A DNA stretch of 64,000 bases from Bacteroidales bacterium (GCA_016707785.1 JADJGZ010000012.1:122736-186735), one strand, 5' to 3'. Shown: positions 18,488 to 27,561, numbered from the stretch's first letter. The notes: generated by a model not told the origin, from the letters alone. Numbers and translations are program-made.

Positions 18488-20326
18488 ATGTGTGGAATTG
18501 TAGCATATCTTGGAAAGAAGGAAGCCCTTCCTATTCTCATCAATGGACTCAAACGATTGGAATATAGGGGATATGATAGTGCAGGGATTGCCCTGTTAAA
18601 CCATGACCTGAAGGTTTATAAGACCAGGGGGAAGGTTTCTGACCTGGAATTATTATTAGCCGATAAGGATTTAACCGGATCAAGGGGCATTGCCCATACT
18701 CGCTGGGCTACTCATGGTGAACCTAATGATGTAAATGCTCATCCACATGTTTCTCCTGATGGAAAACTTGCAATCATTCATAACGGGATTATTGAGAATT
18801 ACTCCATCATTAAGGAAGAACTCAAGCAACGTGGTTATCAATTTAAAAGTGATACGGATACTGAAGTACTTGCCTATCTAATTCAGGATATCAGGGAGCA
18901 TGAGAAAACTGATTTTGCTGAAACTGTCCGCCTTGCACTTAGCCAGGTTACCGGCGCATATGCGATAGTGGTTATTTCGGAGGATGAACCGGATATGCTG
19001 GTTGCAGCAAGGAAAGGAAGTCCACTTGTTGTCGGAATAGGTGATGGAGAGTATTATATGGCTTCTGATGCAGCGCCTATTGTAGAGTATACTCGTCAGG
19101 TTTTATATCCTGAGGATGAAGAAATCGTGGTTGTTAGTCTGAAGGATGGATTAAAACTCATGACAATTGCCAAAACAGAAAAGACTCCTTACATACAAAC
19201 TCTCGAACTTAACCTTACTGCTCTTGAGAAAGGGGGATTTCCTCATTTCATGTTGAAGGAGATCTATGAGCAACCCCGTACGGTTCGCGACAGTATGAGA
19301 GGAAGATTGAATATGGAGCAAGGGCTGGTTGTACTTGGAGGCATACAGGATTATACTAGGAAATTAATAAATGCAAGAAGGATCATAATTGTCGGGTGTG
19401 GTACCTCCTGGCATGCCGGACTGGTGGGTGAATATCTGATTGAGGAATTGGCGCGGATCCCTGTAGAAGTAGAGTATGCTTCAGAATTCAGGTATAGAAA
19501 TCCTGTTATTTTCGAAGATGACATTGTAATTGCTATTTCACAATCAGGTGAAACTGCTGATACGCTGGCTGCTATTGAAATGGCCAAATCAAAAGGTGCA
19601 ACCATCCTCGGGATATGCAATGTAGTTGGTTCATCTATTGCCCGTGCTACCCATGCCGGTTCATATACCCATGCCGGTCCTGAAATTGGTGTTGCTTCTA
19701 CCAAGGCATTTACCTCCCAGGTAACCATTCTCACTTTACTGGCACTGATGCTTGCTGAAAAGAAGGGAAGTATTGCCGCTTCAAGGTATTACAGGCTTCT
19801 GCATGAGTTGAGTACTATTCCGGAGAAATTAGAAAAGACTTTATTGGCGAATGATAAGGTAAAAGAAATTGCCGAAATCTTTAGCAAAACCACCAATGCC
19901 CTCTACCTGGGACGTGGTATCAATTTCCCTGTTGCACTTGAAGGTGCACTGAAACTGAAGGAAATCTCTTATATCCATGCTGAAGGGTATCCTGCAGCTG
20001 AAATGAAACATGGCCCGATTGCACTCATTGACGAAGAAATGCCGGTATTGGTAGTTGCTACACGTAAAGGACATTATGAGAAGGTAGTCAGCAATATCCA
20101 GGAAGTCAAAGCCCGCAAAGGGGTTATTATTTCGATAGTATCTGAAGGAGATGAAGCTGTTTATTCTATGTCTGACTATTGTATTGAAATCCCGGAAACT
20201 GATGAAATGCTTGTTCCATTACTGGCAACAATTCCATTACAGCTCCTGGCATATCATATGGCATTAATAAGAGGATGTAATGTAGACCAGCCGAGGAACC
20301 TGGCAAAATCGGTGACGGTGGAGTAA
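18488..20326 (+). CDS. glmS: Glutamine--fructose-6-phosphate aminotransferase (isomerizing)
   Basis: The 612-aa enzyme makes glucosamine-6-phosphate from fructose-6-phosphate and glutamine, the first step to UDP-GlcNAc for peptidoglycan and lipid A. C2 of MCGIVAYLG is the N-terminal nucleophile of the class II amidotransferase domain (2-about 215). Two SIS sugar-isomerase domains follow (about 285-420 and 455-600). The C-terminus ends in the family signature DQPRNLAKSVTVE. Length and ends are complete. No glmS ribozyme-like structure was recognised in the 197-bp leader region. Confidence 0.97.
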   Translation: MCGIVAYLGKKEALPILINGLKRLEYRGYDSAGIALLNHDLKVYKTRGKVSDLELLLADKDLTGSRGIAHTRWATHGEPNDVNAHPHVSPDGKLAIIHNGIIENYSIIKEELKQRGYQFKSDTDTEVLAYLIQDIREHEKTDFAETVRLALSQVTGAYAIVVISEDEPDMLVAARKGSPLVVGIGDGEYYMASDAAPIVEYTRQVLYPEDEEIVVVSLKDGLKLMTIAKTEKTPYIQTLELNLTALEKGGFPHFMLKEIYEQPRTVRDSMRGRLNMEQGLVVLGGIQDYTRKLINARRIIIVGCGTSWHAGLVGEYLIEELARIPVEVEYASEFRYRNPVIFEDDIVIAISQSGETADTLAAIEMAKSKGATILGICNVVGSSIARATHAGSYTHAGPEIGVASTKAFTSQVTILTLLALMLAEKKGSIAASRYYRLLHELSTIPEKLEKTLLANDKVKEIAEIFSKTTNALYLGRGINFPVALEGALKLKEISYIHAEGYPAAEMKHGPIALIDEEMPVLVVATRKGHYEKVVSNIQEVKARKGVIISIVSEGDEAVYSMSDYCIEIPETDEMLVPLLATIPLQLLAYHMALIRGCNVDQPRNLAKSVTVE

Positions 20327-20337
20327 ACATTTGTTAG

Positions 20338-20371
20338 AGAGCTTTAACTGGCTCTTTGTATTATTTTTGAT
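20338..20371 (+). terminator. Weak candidate terminator after glmS
   Basis: AGAGC (20338-20342) pairs with GCTCT (20351-20355). Two weaker pairs extend the stem, and GTATTATTTTT follows. The short stem keeps confidence low. Confidence 0.35.
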
Positions 20372-20392
20372 CGGAGAATGCATTCGCTTTTT

Positions 20393-20419
20393 CCGGATGC
20401 GATTCGCAGTCGCATCAGG
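20393..20419. repeat. REP palindrome upstream of the transposase
   Basis: CCGGATGCGA (20393-20402) and TCGCATCAGG (20410-20419) form a hairpin with one mismatch. The core GCGA/TCGC is shared with the two other copies at 20695-20735 and 21103-21133. It lies 30 bases before the transposase start. Confidence 0.7.
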
Positions 20420-20449
20420 ATTATTGATACTATTTTAAATTTTTATATT

Positions 20450-21091
20450 ATGCATTTTGAATCAAGTGGCATTTATCATGTCTACAATCAGGGTAATAAC
20501 CGACAAGTAGTATTTTTTAACAGAAATAACTACCTCTATTTTCTAAAAAAGCTGAGGTTACAAATTCTTCCATTTGCTGACGTACTGGCATGGTGTCTGA
20601 TGCCTAATCACTTTCACCTCATGATTTATGTCAGGGAGACGGAAATTCCAATAACGTCTCTTGAAATGAAAGAAGGTTTTGTTTTACCCGGGGATTTTAG
20701 TCCGGGTGCGACTTCAAGTCGCGTCCGGACTAAAACACTGAATGCTTCAATAGGGGTGTTACTTTCATCCTACACCCGTGGTATAAATATTCAGGAAAAT
20801 AGGACAGGCTCCTTATTCAGGAAAGAAACTAAAGCTATATGCCTGAATGATATAGCAGGGATTTATCCTGGCTGGTACAAGAAATTTGGCGCAACAGTCA
20901 TGCATGTTGAAATTCATGAGTGGCAATACCCTCAAACCTGTATGGATTATATACATTTTAATCCTGTTAAATCGAAACTGGTAAAAAACCCTGAAGATTG
21001 GGAATTTAGTTCTTATCCTGATCTGAAAGAAGTTCGGAATGGTACATTAATTAATAAGGAGCGAATAATCGAACTAAAATTGAAAGTTTAG
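20450..21091 (+). CDS. REP-associated tyrosine transposase (Y1/RAYT family)
   Basis: The 213-aa protein has the HUH metal-binding motif in NHFHLM (about residues 53-58) and the catalytic tyrosine region YIHFNPVKSKL in the C-terminal third. RAYTs nick and mobilise REP palindromes as single strands. The ATG at 20450 gives the family-like opening MHFESSGIYHVYNQGNNRQ. A longer frame from 20378 would translate the upstream REP and is unlikely. A REP palindrome at 20695-20735 is embedded in frame and encodes the segment FSPGATSSRVRTKT. That segment lies between the HUH motif and the LSSYTRGIN block, probably in a variable loop. REPs flank the gene on both sides. Confidence 0.88.
   Translation: MHFESSGIYHVYNQGNNRQVVFFNRNNYLYFLKKLRLQILPFADVLAWCLMPNHFHLMIYVRETEIPITSLEMKEGFVLPGDFSPGATSSRVRTKTLNASIGVLLSSYTRGINIQENRTGSLFRKETKAICLNDIAGIYPGWYKKFGATVMHVEIHEWQYPQTCMDYIHFNPVKSKLVKNPEDWEFSSYPDLKEVRNGTLINKERIIELKLKV
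20695..20735. repeat. REP palindrome inside the transposase coding sequence
   Basis: Two 20-nt arms (20695-20714 and 20716-20735) pair around a single base at 20715, with only two mismatched positions. The core GCGACTT/AAGTCGC and the CCGG ends match the REP at 21103-21133. It keeps the transposase frame open. Confidence 0.8.
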
Positions 21092-21102
21092 TCCGCATGT
21101 GA

Positions 21103-21133
21103 CTCCGGATGCGACTGCGAGTCGCGTCCGGAG
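21103..21133. repeat. REP palindrome downstream of the transposase
   Basis: CTCCGGATGCGACT (21103-21116) pairs with AGTCGCGTCCGGAG (21120-21133) around GCG, with a single T/G wobble. A decayed outer arm extends it to 21090-21146 with 9 of 13 positions symmetrical, overlapping the transposase stop codon. Confidence 0.8.
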
Positions 21134-21307
21134 TCGCTTCCAGACTCTTTCGTTTATAGTCGGTGAGGCATTACATATGCATCCTGTTTATGCCACTTTA
21201 TCCTCAATTTTTCCCGTTCAGACTTCAATATTTCCTGTATAACAACATTTCGATGGAATTGGGATATAAACAGTCCATTTTTGTTGGGAATATTAAAACC
21301 TGTTCCC

Positions 21308-23350
21308 ATGAAAACAAAAATTACTACAAGTTGGAATTCATTTCCCTCCAGCATTATGAAAGCTGCCGGAGTTTTTTCTTTTCTATTGATAAGCCTTGTA
21401 ACAATCCCGTTAACAGCAATTTGTGATCATTACGAATCTGGCCTGAACAGGGTTACTGTTGATGCACCATCAATGGAAGGTGATACTGTCTTTGGGTCTT
21501 TTACTGAAATTACTCCCAATGATCCATTATTTATCACCCCGGCAGATGAGGATTTCTGGGTAAATGCTACAGCTCCTGCTGACTTCGACAACGATGGTGA
21601 CCTGGATATAGCCGTGATTGGATATTATGTCATCTATAATGTAGGAGCAGAGTATAAATTGGTACTGATGCGAAATGAAGGACAAGCGGGCATGAATGAA
21701 TGGGATTTCTCCTATGTTGATGTTCCCATGGGTTCAATGAGTTCAGGGTCCAGTGATTTAGCCTGGGGTGATGCCGACGGTGATGGTGACCTGGACCTGG
21801 TTGCAGGCTCAAATGATCTGACATTTCTGTTTCTGAATGATTCAGGTACCCTGGTTCAAAGCAATACTACATTGCCAGGTTATTGGGAAGAAAACAGCCA
21901 GGCAGAGTTTGATCTTCGTTCGATGAGTTGGGCTGATTTTGACAATGACGGGGACCAGGACCTATTGATTCCATCGGTTTATGATGCCCAGTCTTTTTCA
22001 TTCCGCACAGCCCTGATGCGCAATGATGGGTTGGATAGTAACGGAGACCTGCTATTTACCGAGACCGGACCGGTGCTTGATCCAACAAATCATGCACAGA
22101 CCGCATGGGCAGATGTGGATGCTGATCAGGACCTGGATTTGTTCGTCGTAAATATTGCCCCGCTCTTCGATAACAGTTATATCCGCAGATACCTTAACCA
22201 GGGTGACGGCACATTCCTTGCTGAGGAAATCCTTGGATCTGTTGCTGTTACATATGGTGAAGCACAATGGGGAGACTATGACGGAGATGGGGACCTGGAC
22301 ATTTTACTGGCCGGAGGGGTCAACGAGGCCAATGGGTCCTATACTCATATGGTGATCCGGATCTATACGAACGAAAATGGGACTTATGTGCCATTTGAGG
22401 CAGTAAGTAATCTGGAAGCTGATGGCTGGTTTGATATTAGTGCAGCCACCTGGGCTGACTATGATTCCGATGGGGATATGGATATCCTTGTTGCAGGCAA
22501 TTACAACTCCGGCACTAACATTGAAGGACGAGCCAGAATCTATTCAAATAACAACGGAATTTTTACTGATTCAGGAACAGAACTGCCGGCACCCCGTGCC
22601 AGCGGTGACCTGGGAGGTACTTTTTCCTGGCTTGATATGGATGGAGACGGTGACCTGGATTACTACATTGCAGGACAATATTTTGTACCCGGTGGCAACG
22701 GGCTTGTAGAATCTCAGATGCATCTCTACAGGAATGATGCACAAATAATCAATCTGCCGCCAGCAGCACCGGGCGGTTTACAATCTGAAATAACTGCAGG
22801 CCATACCGTGCGACTGTCATGGGAACCGGTGATAGATGATCATACACCTACGGCATCATTAACTTATGACCTGGAACTATACAAGGATAATACCCCTGTA
22901 GTGATTCCTGAACGGATGCCTCAGCCGGGAACCCTGAGTGCTGTAAATGAATGGGTGGTAGAAGGTCTTCCTGACGGAAATTATCAATGGATAGTGCGTG
23001 CTGTAGATGCTGCATTTGCGGGTAGCGAAACCGTTGTTGGTTCATTCAGTATCGGCCTAACAACAGAACTTCAAGAGGTAATGGCGTCCCGGATTTCCCT
23101 TGGACAAAATGTGCCAAATCCTGCCAGTGAGAGGACAAAAATTCCATTCACCCTCCCCACCCAGGCTTACGTAACAATTCATGTTTACGGGGCACTGGGA
23201 CAGATTGTTGCTGTTCCATTGAATCATACTTTTATGCAAGCAGGTTCTCATGAGATTAGCCTGGATACAGGCAATTTACCGGAAGGAGTATATTATTACC
23301 GCCTGGAAGGGTTTGATGAAGCCAGAAAGATGGTCGTAAAAAAGAGATAG
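21308..23350 (+). CDS. Secreted FG-GAP/VCBS-repeat protein with fibronectin III and T9SS sorting domains
   Basis: The protein is 680 aa from ATG 21308 (an ATG at 21281 would add nine residues before the signal). After a signal-like hydrophobic stretch come about eight repeats with D-x-D-x-D-G-D-x-D cores (such as DFDNDGDLDI and DADGDGDLDL). These are typical of calcium-binding beta-propellers of the VCBS/FG-GAP class. A fibronectin type III-like domain covers roughly 485-590. The last about 80 residues (LGQNVPNPASERTKI to the terminal KKR) are a type A T9SS sorting domain. It is expected on the cell surface or outside the cell; the ligand is unknown. Confidence 0.85.
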   Translation: MKTKITTSWNSFPSSIMKAAGVFSFLLISLVTIPLTAICDHYESGLNRVTVDAPSMEGDTVFGSFTEITPNDPLFITPADEDFWVNATAPADFDNDGDLDIAVIGYYVIYNVGAEYKLVLMRNEGQAGMNEWDFSYVDVPMGSMSSGSSDLAWGDADGDGDLDLVAGSNDLTFLFLNDSGTLVQSNTTLPGYWEENSQAEFDLRSMSWADFDNDGDQDLLIPSVYDAQSFSFRTALMRNDGLDSNGDLLFTETGPVLDPTNHAQTAWADVDADQDLDLFVVNIAPLFDNSYIRRYLNQGDGTFLAEEILGSVAVTYGEAQWGDYDGDGDLDILLAGGVNEANGSYTHMVIRIYTNENGTYVPFEAVSNLEADGWFDISAATWADYDSDGDMDILVAGNYNSGTNIEGRARIYSNNNGIFTDSGTELPAPRASGDLGGTFSWLDMDGDGDLDYYIAGQYFVPGGNGLVESQMHLYRNDAQIINLPPAAPGGLQSEITAGHTVRLSWEPVIDDHTPTASLTYDLELYKDNTPVVIPERMPQPGTLSAVNEWVVEGLPDGNYQWIVRAVDAAFAGSETVVGSFSIGLTTELQEVMASRISLGQNVPNPASERTKIPFTLPTQAYVTIHVYGALGQIVAVPLNHTFMQAGSHEISLDTGNLPEGVYYYRLEGFDEARKMVVKKR

Positions 23351-23369
23351 CAATTATATTATTATTACT

Positions 23370-23420
23370 AAAGCACAATTTAGCATGCTCTTTTTGGATA
23401 GCTATGCTAAATTGTGCTTT
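23370..23420 (+). terminator. Perfect 17-bp hairpin, candidate terminator
   Basis: The arms 23370-23386 and 23404-23420 (ends AAAGCAC and GTGCTTT) are perfectly complementary over 17 bp around a 17-nt loop. It starts 20 bases after the VCBS gene. There is no T-tract directly after it, so the role as terminator is inferred from position and stability. Confidence 0.55.
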
Positions 23421-23564
23421 CAGCTGAAGGGCTTAACTAAAGTGGATAATTATTTTATTTAAGGCAAATTCTACTTAATTATTTCATGATTTGGGCTATT
23501 ATTATTTGTGTTGCATTGTTAATTATTTATATCCGATATACACTTAAATCTCGCATTTAAGAAA

Positions 23565-23572
23565 TATTTTTG
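23565..23572 (+). promoter_or_regulatory. Candidate -7 promoter element for the cysteine-dioxygenase-like gene
   Basis: TATTTTTG fits TAnnTTTG. Transcription from it would start near 23578, which argues that translation starts further downstream, at 23662. Confidence 0.4.
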
Positions 23573-23661
23573 CCACCTTGATGAGTTTATTCAACTCACG
23601 TAAGAAAAGGAAGCGGAGAGTTTGTTCTCAAAAATTGCTTTCAGCAAAGAAAAAATCAACT

Positions 23662-24384
23662 ATGAGGTCAGAACACAGAACACTGCCAGGTACCCTGCAA
23701 TATCTGATACAGGAAATTGAAGATTGTAATGAGGTAGACAGTAGCAAGCTGATTGATTTTATTCATTCAGCAAAACTTCAGAAAGAAGAATTTGAACCCT
23801 TTTCGGATTTTTCTCACCAGCAGGGCTTCTCTTATGCCCGGACCCGGTTATATGAAGGGGCTAGTTTTAATATTTACCTCATGTCGTGGGCCCCGGGTGA
23901 TTTTACGGCAATTCATAGTCATGGTCAGACAGACTGGGGTGCCGTGTTGTTTTTTTCTGATGTGAATCACCGATTGTATAAAGTACAGGAGAAAAATATT
24001 CAACTGATTGACAAAACAGGGGTAAAGGCTGGTACCATCGCCCCGGTAAATGGAAACCTGGTGCATGCCATGGGTAATCTATCGGAAAATCCTGCAATGA
24101 GTTTGCATATTTATGGTTCAGAAAAAGGCATCAGCAATGCTAATGATGGTTCATTGGTTTATGAGCTGGAAAAAATGCAGATACGACGAACTCATGGTGA
24201 AGCATATATCAATATTGCAGAAGAAAATTGCCTGGAGACCTTGAAAGGATTAACTACAAATAAGGAAACCCTTGTTGACTATTTAAATATAGTTTTACCA
24301 TACTATAAAAAAAATGGCTTTTCTGAAATGTGTAATAAAATAGTCTCAATTCTCAGTGATCCTGAGAGTCATTTTTTACATTAA
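23662..24384 (+). CDS. Cysteine-dioxygenase-like cupin thiol dioxygenase
   Basis: The 240-aa protein (start MRSEHRTLPG) has a cupin fold with the first metal motif G-x5-HxH at H85/H87 (PGDFTAIHSHG) and the second-motif histidine H135 (LVHAMGN). Type I cysteine dioxygenases and mercaptopropionate dioxygenases share this 3-His iron centre and oxidise a thiol to a sulfinate. Which thiol is used cannot be told. An upstream in-frame ATG at 23578 would add 28 very basic residues. It coincides with the predicted transcription start, so 23662 is preferred. A strong terminator follows at 24418-24446. Confidence 0.75.
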   Translation: MRSEHRTLPGTLQYLIQEIEDCNEVDSSKLIDFIHSAKLQKEEFEPFSDFSHQQGFSYARTRLYEGASFNIYLMSWAPGDFTAIHSHGQTDWGAVLFFSDVNHRLYKVQEKNIQLIDKTGVKAGTIAPVNGNLVHAMGNLSENPAMSLHIYGSEKGISNANDGSLVYELEKMQIRRTHGEAYINIAEENCLETLKGLTTNKETLVDYLNIVLPYYKKNGFSEMCNKIVSILSDPESHFLH

Positions 24385-24417
24385 TAACCACCAATTTTGT
24401 CGGAAGTATGATGACTG

Positions 24418-24446
24418 CGGAAAATCACCTTTGATTTTCCGTTTTT
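24418..24446 (+). terminator. Rho-independent terminator
   Basis: CGGAAAATCA (24418-24427) and TGATTTTCCG (24432-24441) form a perfect 10-bp stem with a CCTT loop, followed by TTTTTGTTT. It ends the dioxygenase transcript. Confidence 0.85.
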
Positions 24447-24582
24447 GTTTGTGTTATTCAGCAAGACTCTGCTCTTCCTGAAATCAAAAAATTAGATATG
24501 TAAAAATAGGTATATAAAAGATTGTCAATAATTTATCCAGTAATATTCTATTTAAAATATTTTTGAAAATTTCTTTCGCTTA

Positions 24583-24616
24583 TTGTTTTTCTATTAACAA
24601 AAAGAAGATACTTTTG
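24583..24616 (+). promoter_or_regulatory. Promoter of the methylmalonyl-CoA decarboxylase operon
   Basis: TTG at 24583-24585 and TACTTTTG at 24609-24616 fit the Bacteroidota -33/-7 pattern, 26 bases start to start. The ATG of the epimerase gene follows 17 bases after the -7 element. Confidence 0.6.
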
Positions 24617-24633
24617 CATGAAAATAGAACCAC

Positions 24634-25044
24634 ATGGATATTTCGCACATAGAACATATTGGCATTGCTGTCAAGGACTTACAACAGAGTATTGAATACT
24701 GGGAAAAGGTATTCGGACTGAAGTGTTATGCTGTTGAAGAAGTGAAGGATCAGAAGGTGAAAACGGCTTTTTTTATGGTAGGACAAACCAAGATTGAGTT
24801 ATTGGAAAGCACTGATCCGGAAGGTCCAATTGGCAAGTTCATTGAAAAGAAAGGGGAAGGTGTTCATCACCTTGCTTTTGCTGTGAAGGGAATTGAAGGT
24901 GCATTGGAAGAGGTTGAAGCAAAGGGTATCCAACTGATTGACAAAACCCCGAGAAAAGGTGCAGAAGGCCTGCATATTGGGTTTCTGCATCCCAAATCTA
25001 CAATGGGAGTATTAACTGAGCTCTGTGAAAACAAAAACGATTAA
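24634..25044 (+). CDS. mce: Methylmalonyl-CoA epimerase
   Basis: The 136-aa protein is a single vicinal-oxygen-chelate domain pair. The opening ISHIEHIGIAVKDL and the HHLAFAV segment hold the metal-binding histidines of this family. It interconverts (R)- and (S)-methylmalonyl-CoA, linking the mutase product to the decarboxylase encoded next to it. It is first in the operon, with an 11-base gap to the carboxyltransferase gene. The genes for methylmalonyl-CoA mutase are not in the window. Confidence 0.93.
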   Translation: MDISHIEHIGIAVKDLQQSIEYWEKVFGLKCYAVEEVKDQKVKTAFFMVGQTKIELLESTDPEGPIGKFIEKKGEGVHHLAFAVKGIEGALEEVEAKGIQLIDKTPRKGAEGLHIGFLHPKSTMGVLTELCENKND

Positions 25045-25055
25045 TTGGTAAAGCC

Positions 25056-26615
25056 ATGGCAATAGAAGATAAAATCAAGTTACTGCTTGAAAAGCGGGAA
25101 GAAGCGAAGTTAGGTGGAGGACAGAAGCGTATTGATTCCCAGCATAAAAAGGGTAAACTTACAGCAAGAGAACGTATTGAATTATTATTGGACGAGGGCA
25201 GTTTTGAGGAGTTTGATATGTTTGTCTCCCACCGGTGTGTTGATTTCGGGCTTGAAAATGAAAAATACCTGACGGATGGAGTAATTACAGGTTACGGTAC
25301 CATTGATGGCAGGTTGGTATATTTATTCAGCCAGGATTTTACAGTTTTTGGAGGTTCTTTAAGTGAAATGTATGCCAAGAAAATCTGTAAGGTGATGGAT
25401 CAGGCCATGAAGGTTGGAGCCCCAGTGGTAGGGATCAATGATTCTGGCGGAGCCCGCATTCAGGAAGGTGTTCAGAGCCTGGCAGGGTATGCCGAGATCT
25501 TTGAACGGAATATCCTGGCTTCAGGCGTAATCCCGCAGATTTCGGCCATTTTCGGTCCCTGCGCCGGAGGTGCTGTATATAGCCCTGCCCTCACCGACTT
25601 TATCATTATGTCGAAGGAAAACAGCTATATGTTCGTTACCGGTCCAAAGGTTGTAAAAACAGTGACAGGTGAAATAGTAACAGATGCTGAACTTGGAGGT
25701 GCTATGGTTCATGGTTCCAAGTCAGGGGTGGCACATTTTGTTGCAGAAGATGAAAAGGAAGGGATTTCGTTAATCAGGAAGCTATTGAGTTTCATGCCAC
25801 AGAATAATCTTGAGGATCCTCCATTGGCTGCATGTGATGATCCAATTGACAGGTTGGAAGAATCTTTGAACTATATAATTCCAGATAACCCTAATAAACC
25901 ATATGATGTAAAGGATGTAATTCATCTGATTGTGGATTATGGTGAATTTATGGAGGTTGCCAGGCATTTTGCACCGAATATTGTAACTGGTTATGCACGA
26001 TTGAATGGCATGTCCGTTGGAATCGTGGCCAATCAGCCCAATTACCTTGCAGGAGTCCTGGATATCAATGCTTCTCGCAAGGCGGCTCGTTTTGTACGTT
26101 ATTGTGATGCTTTCAATATTCCTATTCTTACCCTTGTTGATGTACCAGGATTCTTACCTGGTACCGCCCAGGAATATGGTGGAATTATTATTCATGGGGC
26201 CAAGTTGCTATTCGCCTATGGTGAGGCAACTGTTCCTAAAGTAACAGTTATACTGCGCAAGGCCTATGGTGGAGCCTATGATGTAATGAGTTCAAAGCAT
26301 CTGAGAGGTGACATTAATTATGCCTGGCCTTCTGCTGAAATTGCAGTAATGGGTCCCAAAGGGGCTATTGAAGTATTGAATAGCAAGAAATTGGCTGAGA
26401 TGGAGAATCCCGCCGACAGGGAAGAGTTTGTAAAGAGAAATGAAGAAGATTATAAGATCAAGTTTGCCAACCCTTACAATGCTGCTCAATACGGTTTCAT
26501 TGATGACGTGATAGAGCCCAGGAATTCCAGGTTCAGGATTATCAGAGCCTTACAAGCACTAGCCACTAAGAAGGATGTGAATCCTGCCAAAAAACATTCA
26601 AATCTTCCTTTATGA
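25056..26615 (+). CDS. mmdA: Methylmalonyl-CoA decarboxylase alpha subunit (acyl-CoA carboxyltransferase)
   Basis: The 519-aa protein has the two crotonase-like carboxyltransferase lobes of propionyl-CoA carboxylase beta/MmdA. Visible motifs are SGGARIQEG at about 130-138, GPCAGGAVYSP at 167-177, and PGFLPGTAQEYGGII plus RKAYGGAYDVM in the second lobe. It moves CO2 from methylmalonyl-CoA to the biotin carrier. The neighbours (gamma-type subunit, biotin carrier, Na+ pump subunit) favour the Na+-pumping decarboxylase over a propionyl-CoA carboxylase, since no biotin carboxylase gene is present. The stop overlaps the next start by four bases. Confidence 0.93.
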   Translation: MAIEDKIKLLLEKREEAKLGGGQKRIDSQHKKGKLTARERIELLLDEGSFEEFDMFVSHRCVDFGLENEKYLTDGVITGYGTIDGRLVYLFSQDFTVFGGSLSEMYAKKICKVMDQAMKVGAPVVGINDSGGARIQEGVQSLAGYAEIFERNILASGVIPQISAIFGPCAGGAVYSPALTDFIIMSKENSYMFVTGPKVVKTVTGEIVTDAELGGAMVHGSKSGVAHFVAEDEKEGISLIRKLLSFMPQNNLEDPPLAACDDPIDRLEESLNYIIPDNPNKPYDVKDVIHLIVDYGEFMEVARHFAPNIVTGYARLNGMSVGIVANQPNYLAGVLDINASRKAARFVRYCDAFNIPILTLVDVPGFLPGTAQEYGGIIIHGAKLLFAYGEATVPKVTVILRKAYGGAYDVMSSKHLRGDINYAWPSAEIAVMGPKGAIEVLNSKKLAEMENPADREEFVKRNEEDYKIKFANPYNAAQYGFIDDVIEPRNSRFRIIRALQALATKKDVNPAKKHSNLPL

Positions 26616-27016
26616 TCAGTAGCATCCTACTACAAGCCCAGGTAGCCGGAAAGGCAATGAGCAAATCAGCCGAAGAGTTTGGTAGAATGGATCCATTTGG
26701 ATTTGTGATGGCAGCCATTGCCATGACTGTTGTCTTTTTGGCCCTGATTCTTCTTTATCTTACTTTTAAATATGTTGCTAAAGCATATAGTATAGATCTA
26801 AAAAATAGATTTCGTAAAGAGCGGCCAGGTGAAGAAGTGCCGGAAGAGATTGAAGAAATTCCAGGAGAAGTGAATGCCGCAATTGCACTTGCTTTACATC
26901 TGTACCGTAACCAATTGCATGATATGGAAGATACTGTGATCACCATAAAGAAGGTTGCTAAAGCTTATTCTCCCTGGAGTTCAAAAATTTACGGAATACG
27001 AAGGACCCCAAGATAA
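26612..27016 (+). CDS. OadG/MmdD-type small membrane subunit of the decarboxylase
   Basis: The 134-aa protein has one membrane helix at about 30-55 (FVMAAIAMTVVFLALILLYL). A charged, Glu/Pro-rich cytoplasmic part (EEVPEEIEEIPGE) and a C-terminal segment ending KIYGIRRTPR follow. Small subunits of this kind hold the carboxyltransferase to the membrane pump in oxaloacetate and methylmalonyl-CoA decarboxylases. The ATGA overlap with mmdA indicates translational coupling. Confidence 0.82.
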   Translation: MISSILLQAQVAGKAMSKSAEEFGRMDPFGFVMAAIAMTVVFLALILLYLTFKYVAKAYSIDLKNRFRKERPGEEVPEEIEEIPGEVNAAIALALHLYRNQLHDMEDTVITIKKVAKAYSPWSSKIYGIRRTPR

Positions 27017-27113
27017 AGTCGAAGTTTTTGAGTGTACACTCCCAAACGGATGAAAACATCAACAAGTAGAATTACAGAGTTCCTGACTACCTGATAACAG
27101 AAAAATATTAAGG

Positions 27114-27557
27114 ATGAAAAAGTTCAAATTCACTATAAATGGAAGCCAGTATGACGCTGAAATAATCAGTATTGATGATAACCTGGCAGAGGTCTCAGTA
27201 AACGGAACTGTCTATGCAGTGGAAGTTGACCGTTCGATACCACTGAGCAAAACACCAAAACTGGTACGTACCATGGCGGTACCTTCAACAGATGCTCATC
27301 CATCATTGACAAAAACCAGCAGTCCCTCTGCGCCTAAGGGTACAGGCACCATTAAGTCACCATTGCCAGGTGTAATCCTTGAATTACATGTCAGGGAAGG
27401 TGATGCTGTTAAAATCGGTCAGAGGCTTATTACCCTGGAAGCTATGAAGATGGAGAACAATATCAATGCTGACAAAGAGGGTAGGGTAATTTCCCTTAAG
27501 GTTGGCAAAGGGGATAGTGTAATGGAAGGGGATGTTTTACTTGTAATCGGAGATTAA
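27114..27557 (+). CDS. mmdC: Biotin carrier protein of the decarboxylase (gamma/MmdC type)
   Basis: The 147-aa protein has a flexible Ser/Thr/Pro linker (about 50-78) and a C-terminal biotinyl domain (78-147). The biotinylation motif EAMKM is at 109-113, with K112 as the biotin site. It carries CO2 from MmdA to the membrane pump MmdB, and the 4-base gap to the next gene supports a shared role. It is the only biotin carrier in the window, so it may also serve the carrier-less carboxyltransferase at 2101-3831. Confidence 0.92.
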   Translation: MKKFKFTINGSQYDAEIISIDDNLAEVSVNGTVYAVEVDRSIPLSKTPKLVRTMAVPSTDAHPSLTKTSSPSAPKGTGTIKSPLPGVILELHVREGDAVKIGQRLITLEAMKMENNINADKEGRVISLKVGKGDSVMEGDVLLVIGD

Positions 27558-27561
27558 TTGT

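Noticed and set aside
20378..20449. N-terminal extension of the REP transposase
   Set aside because: The extra 24 codons translate the upstream REP palindrome; the family-like protein starts at 20450.
21154..21426. Small frames on both strands before the VCBS-repeat gene
   Set aside because: They overlap the signal-peptide region of the real gene and show no protein features.
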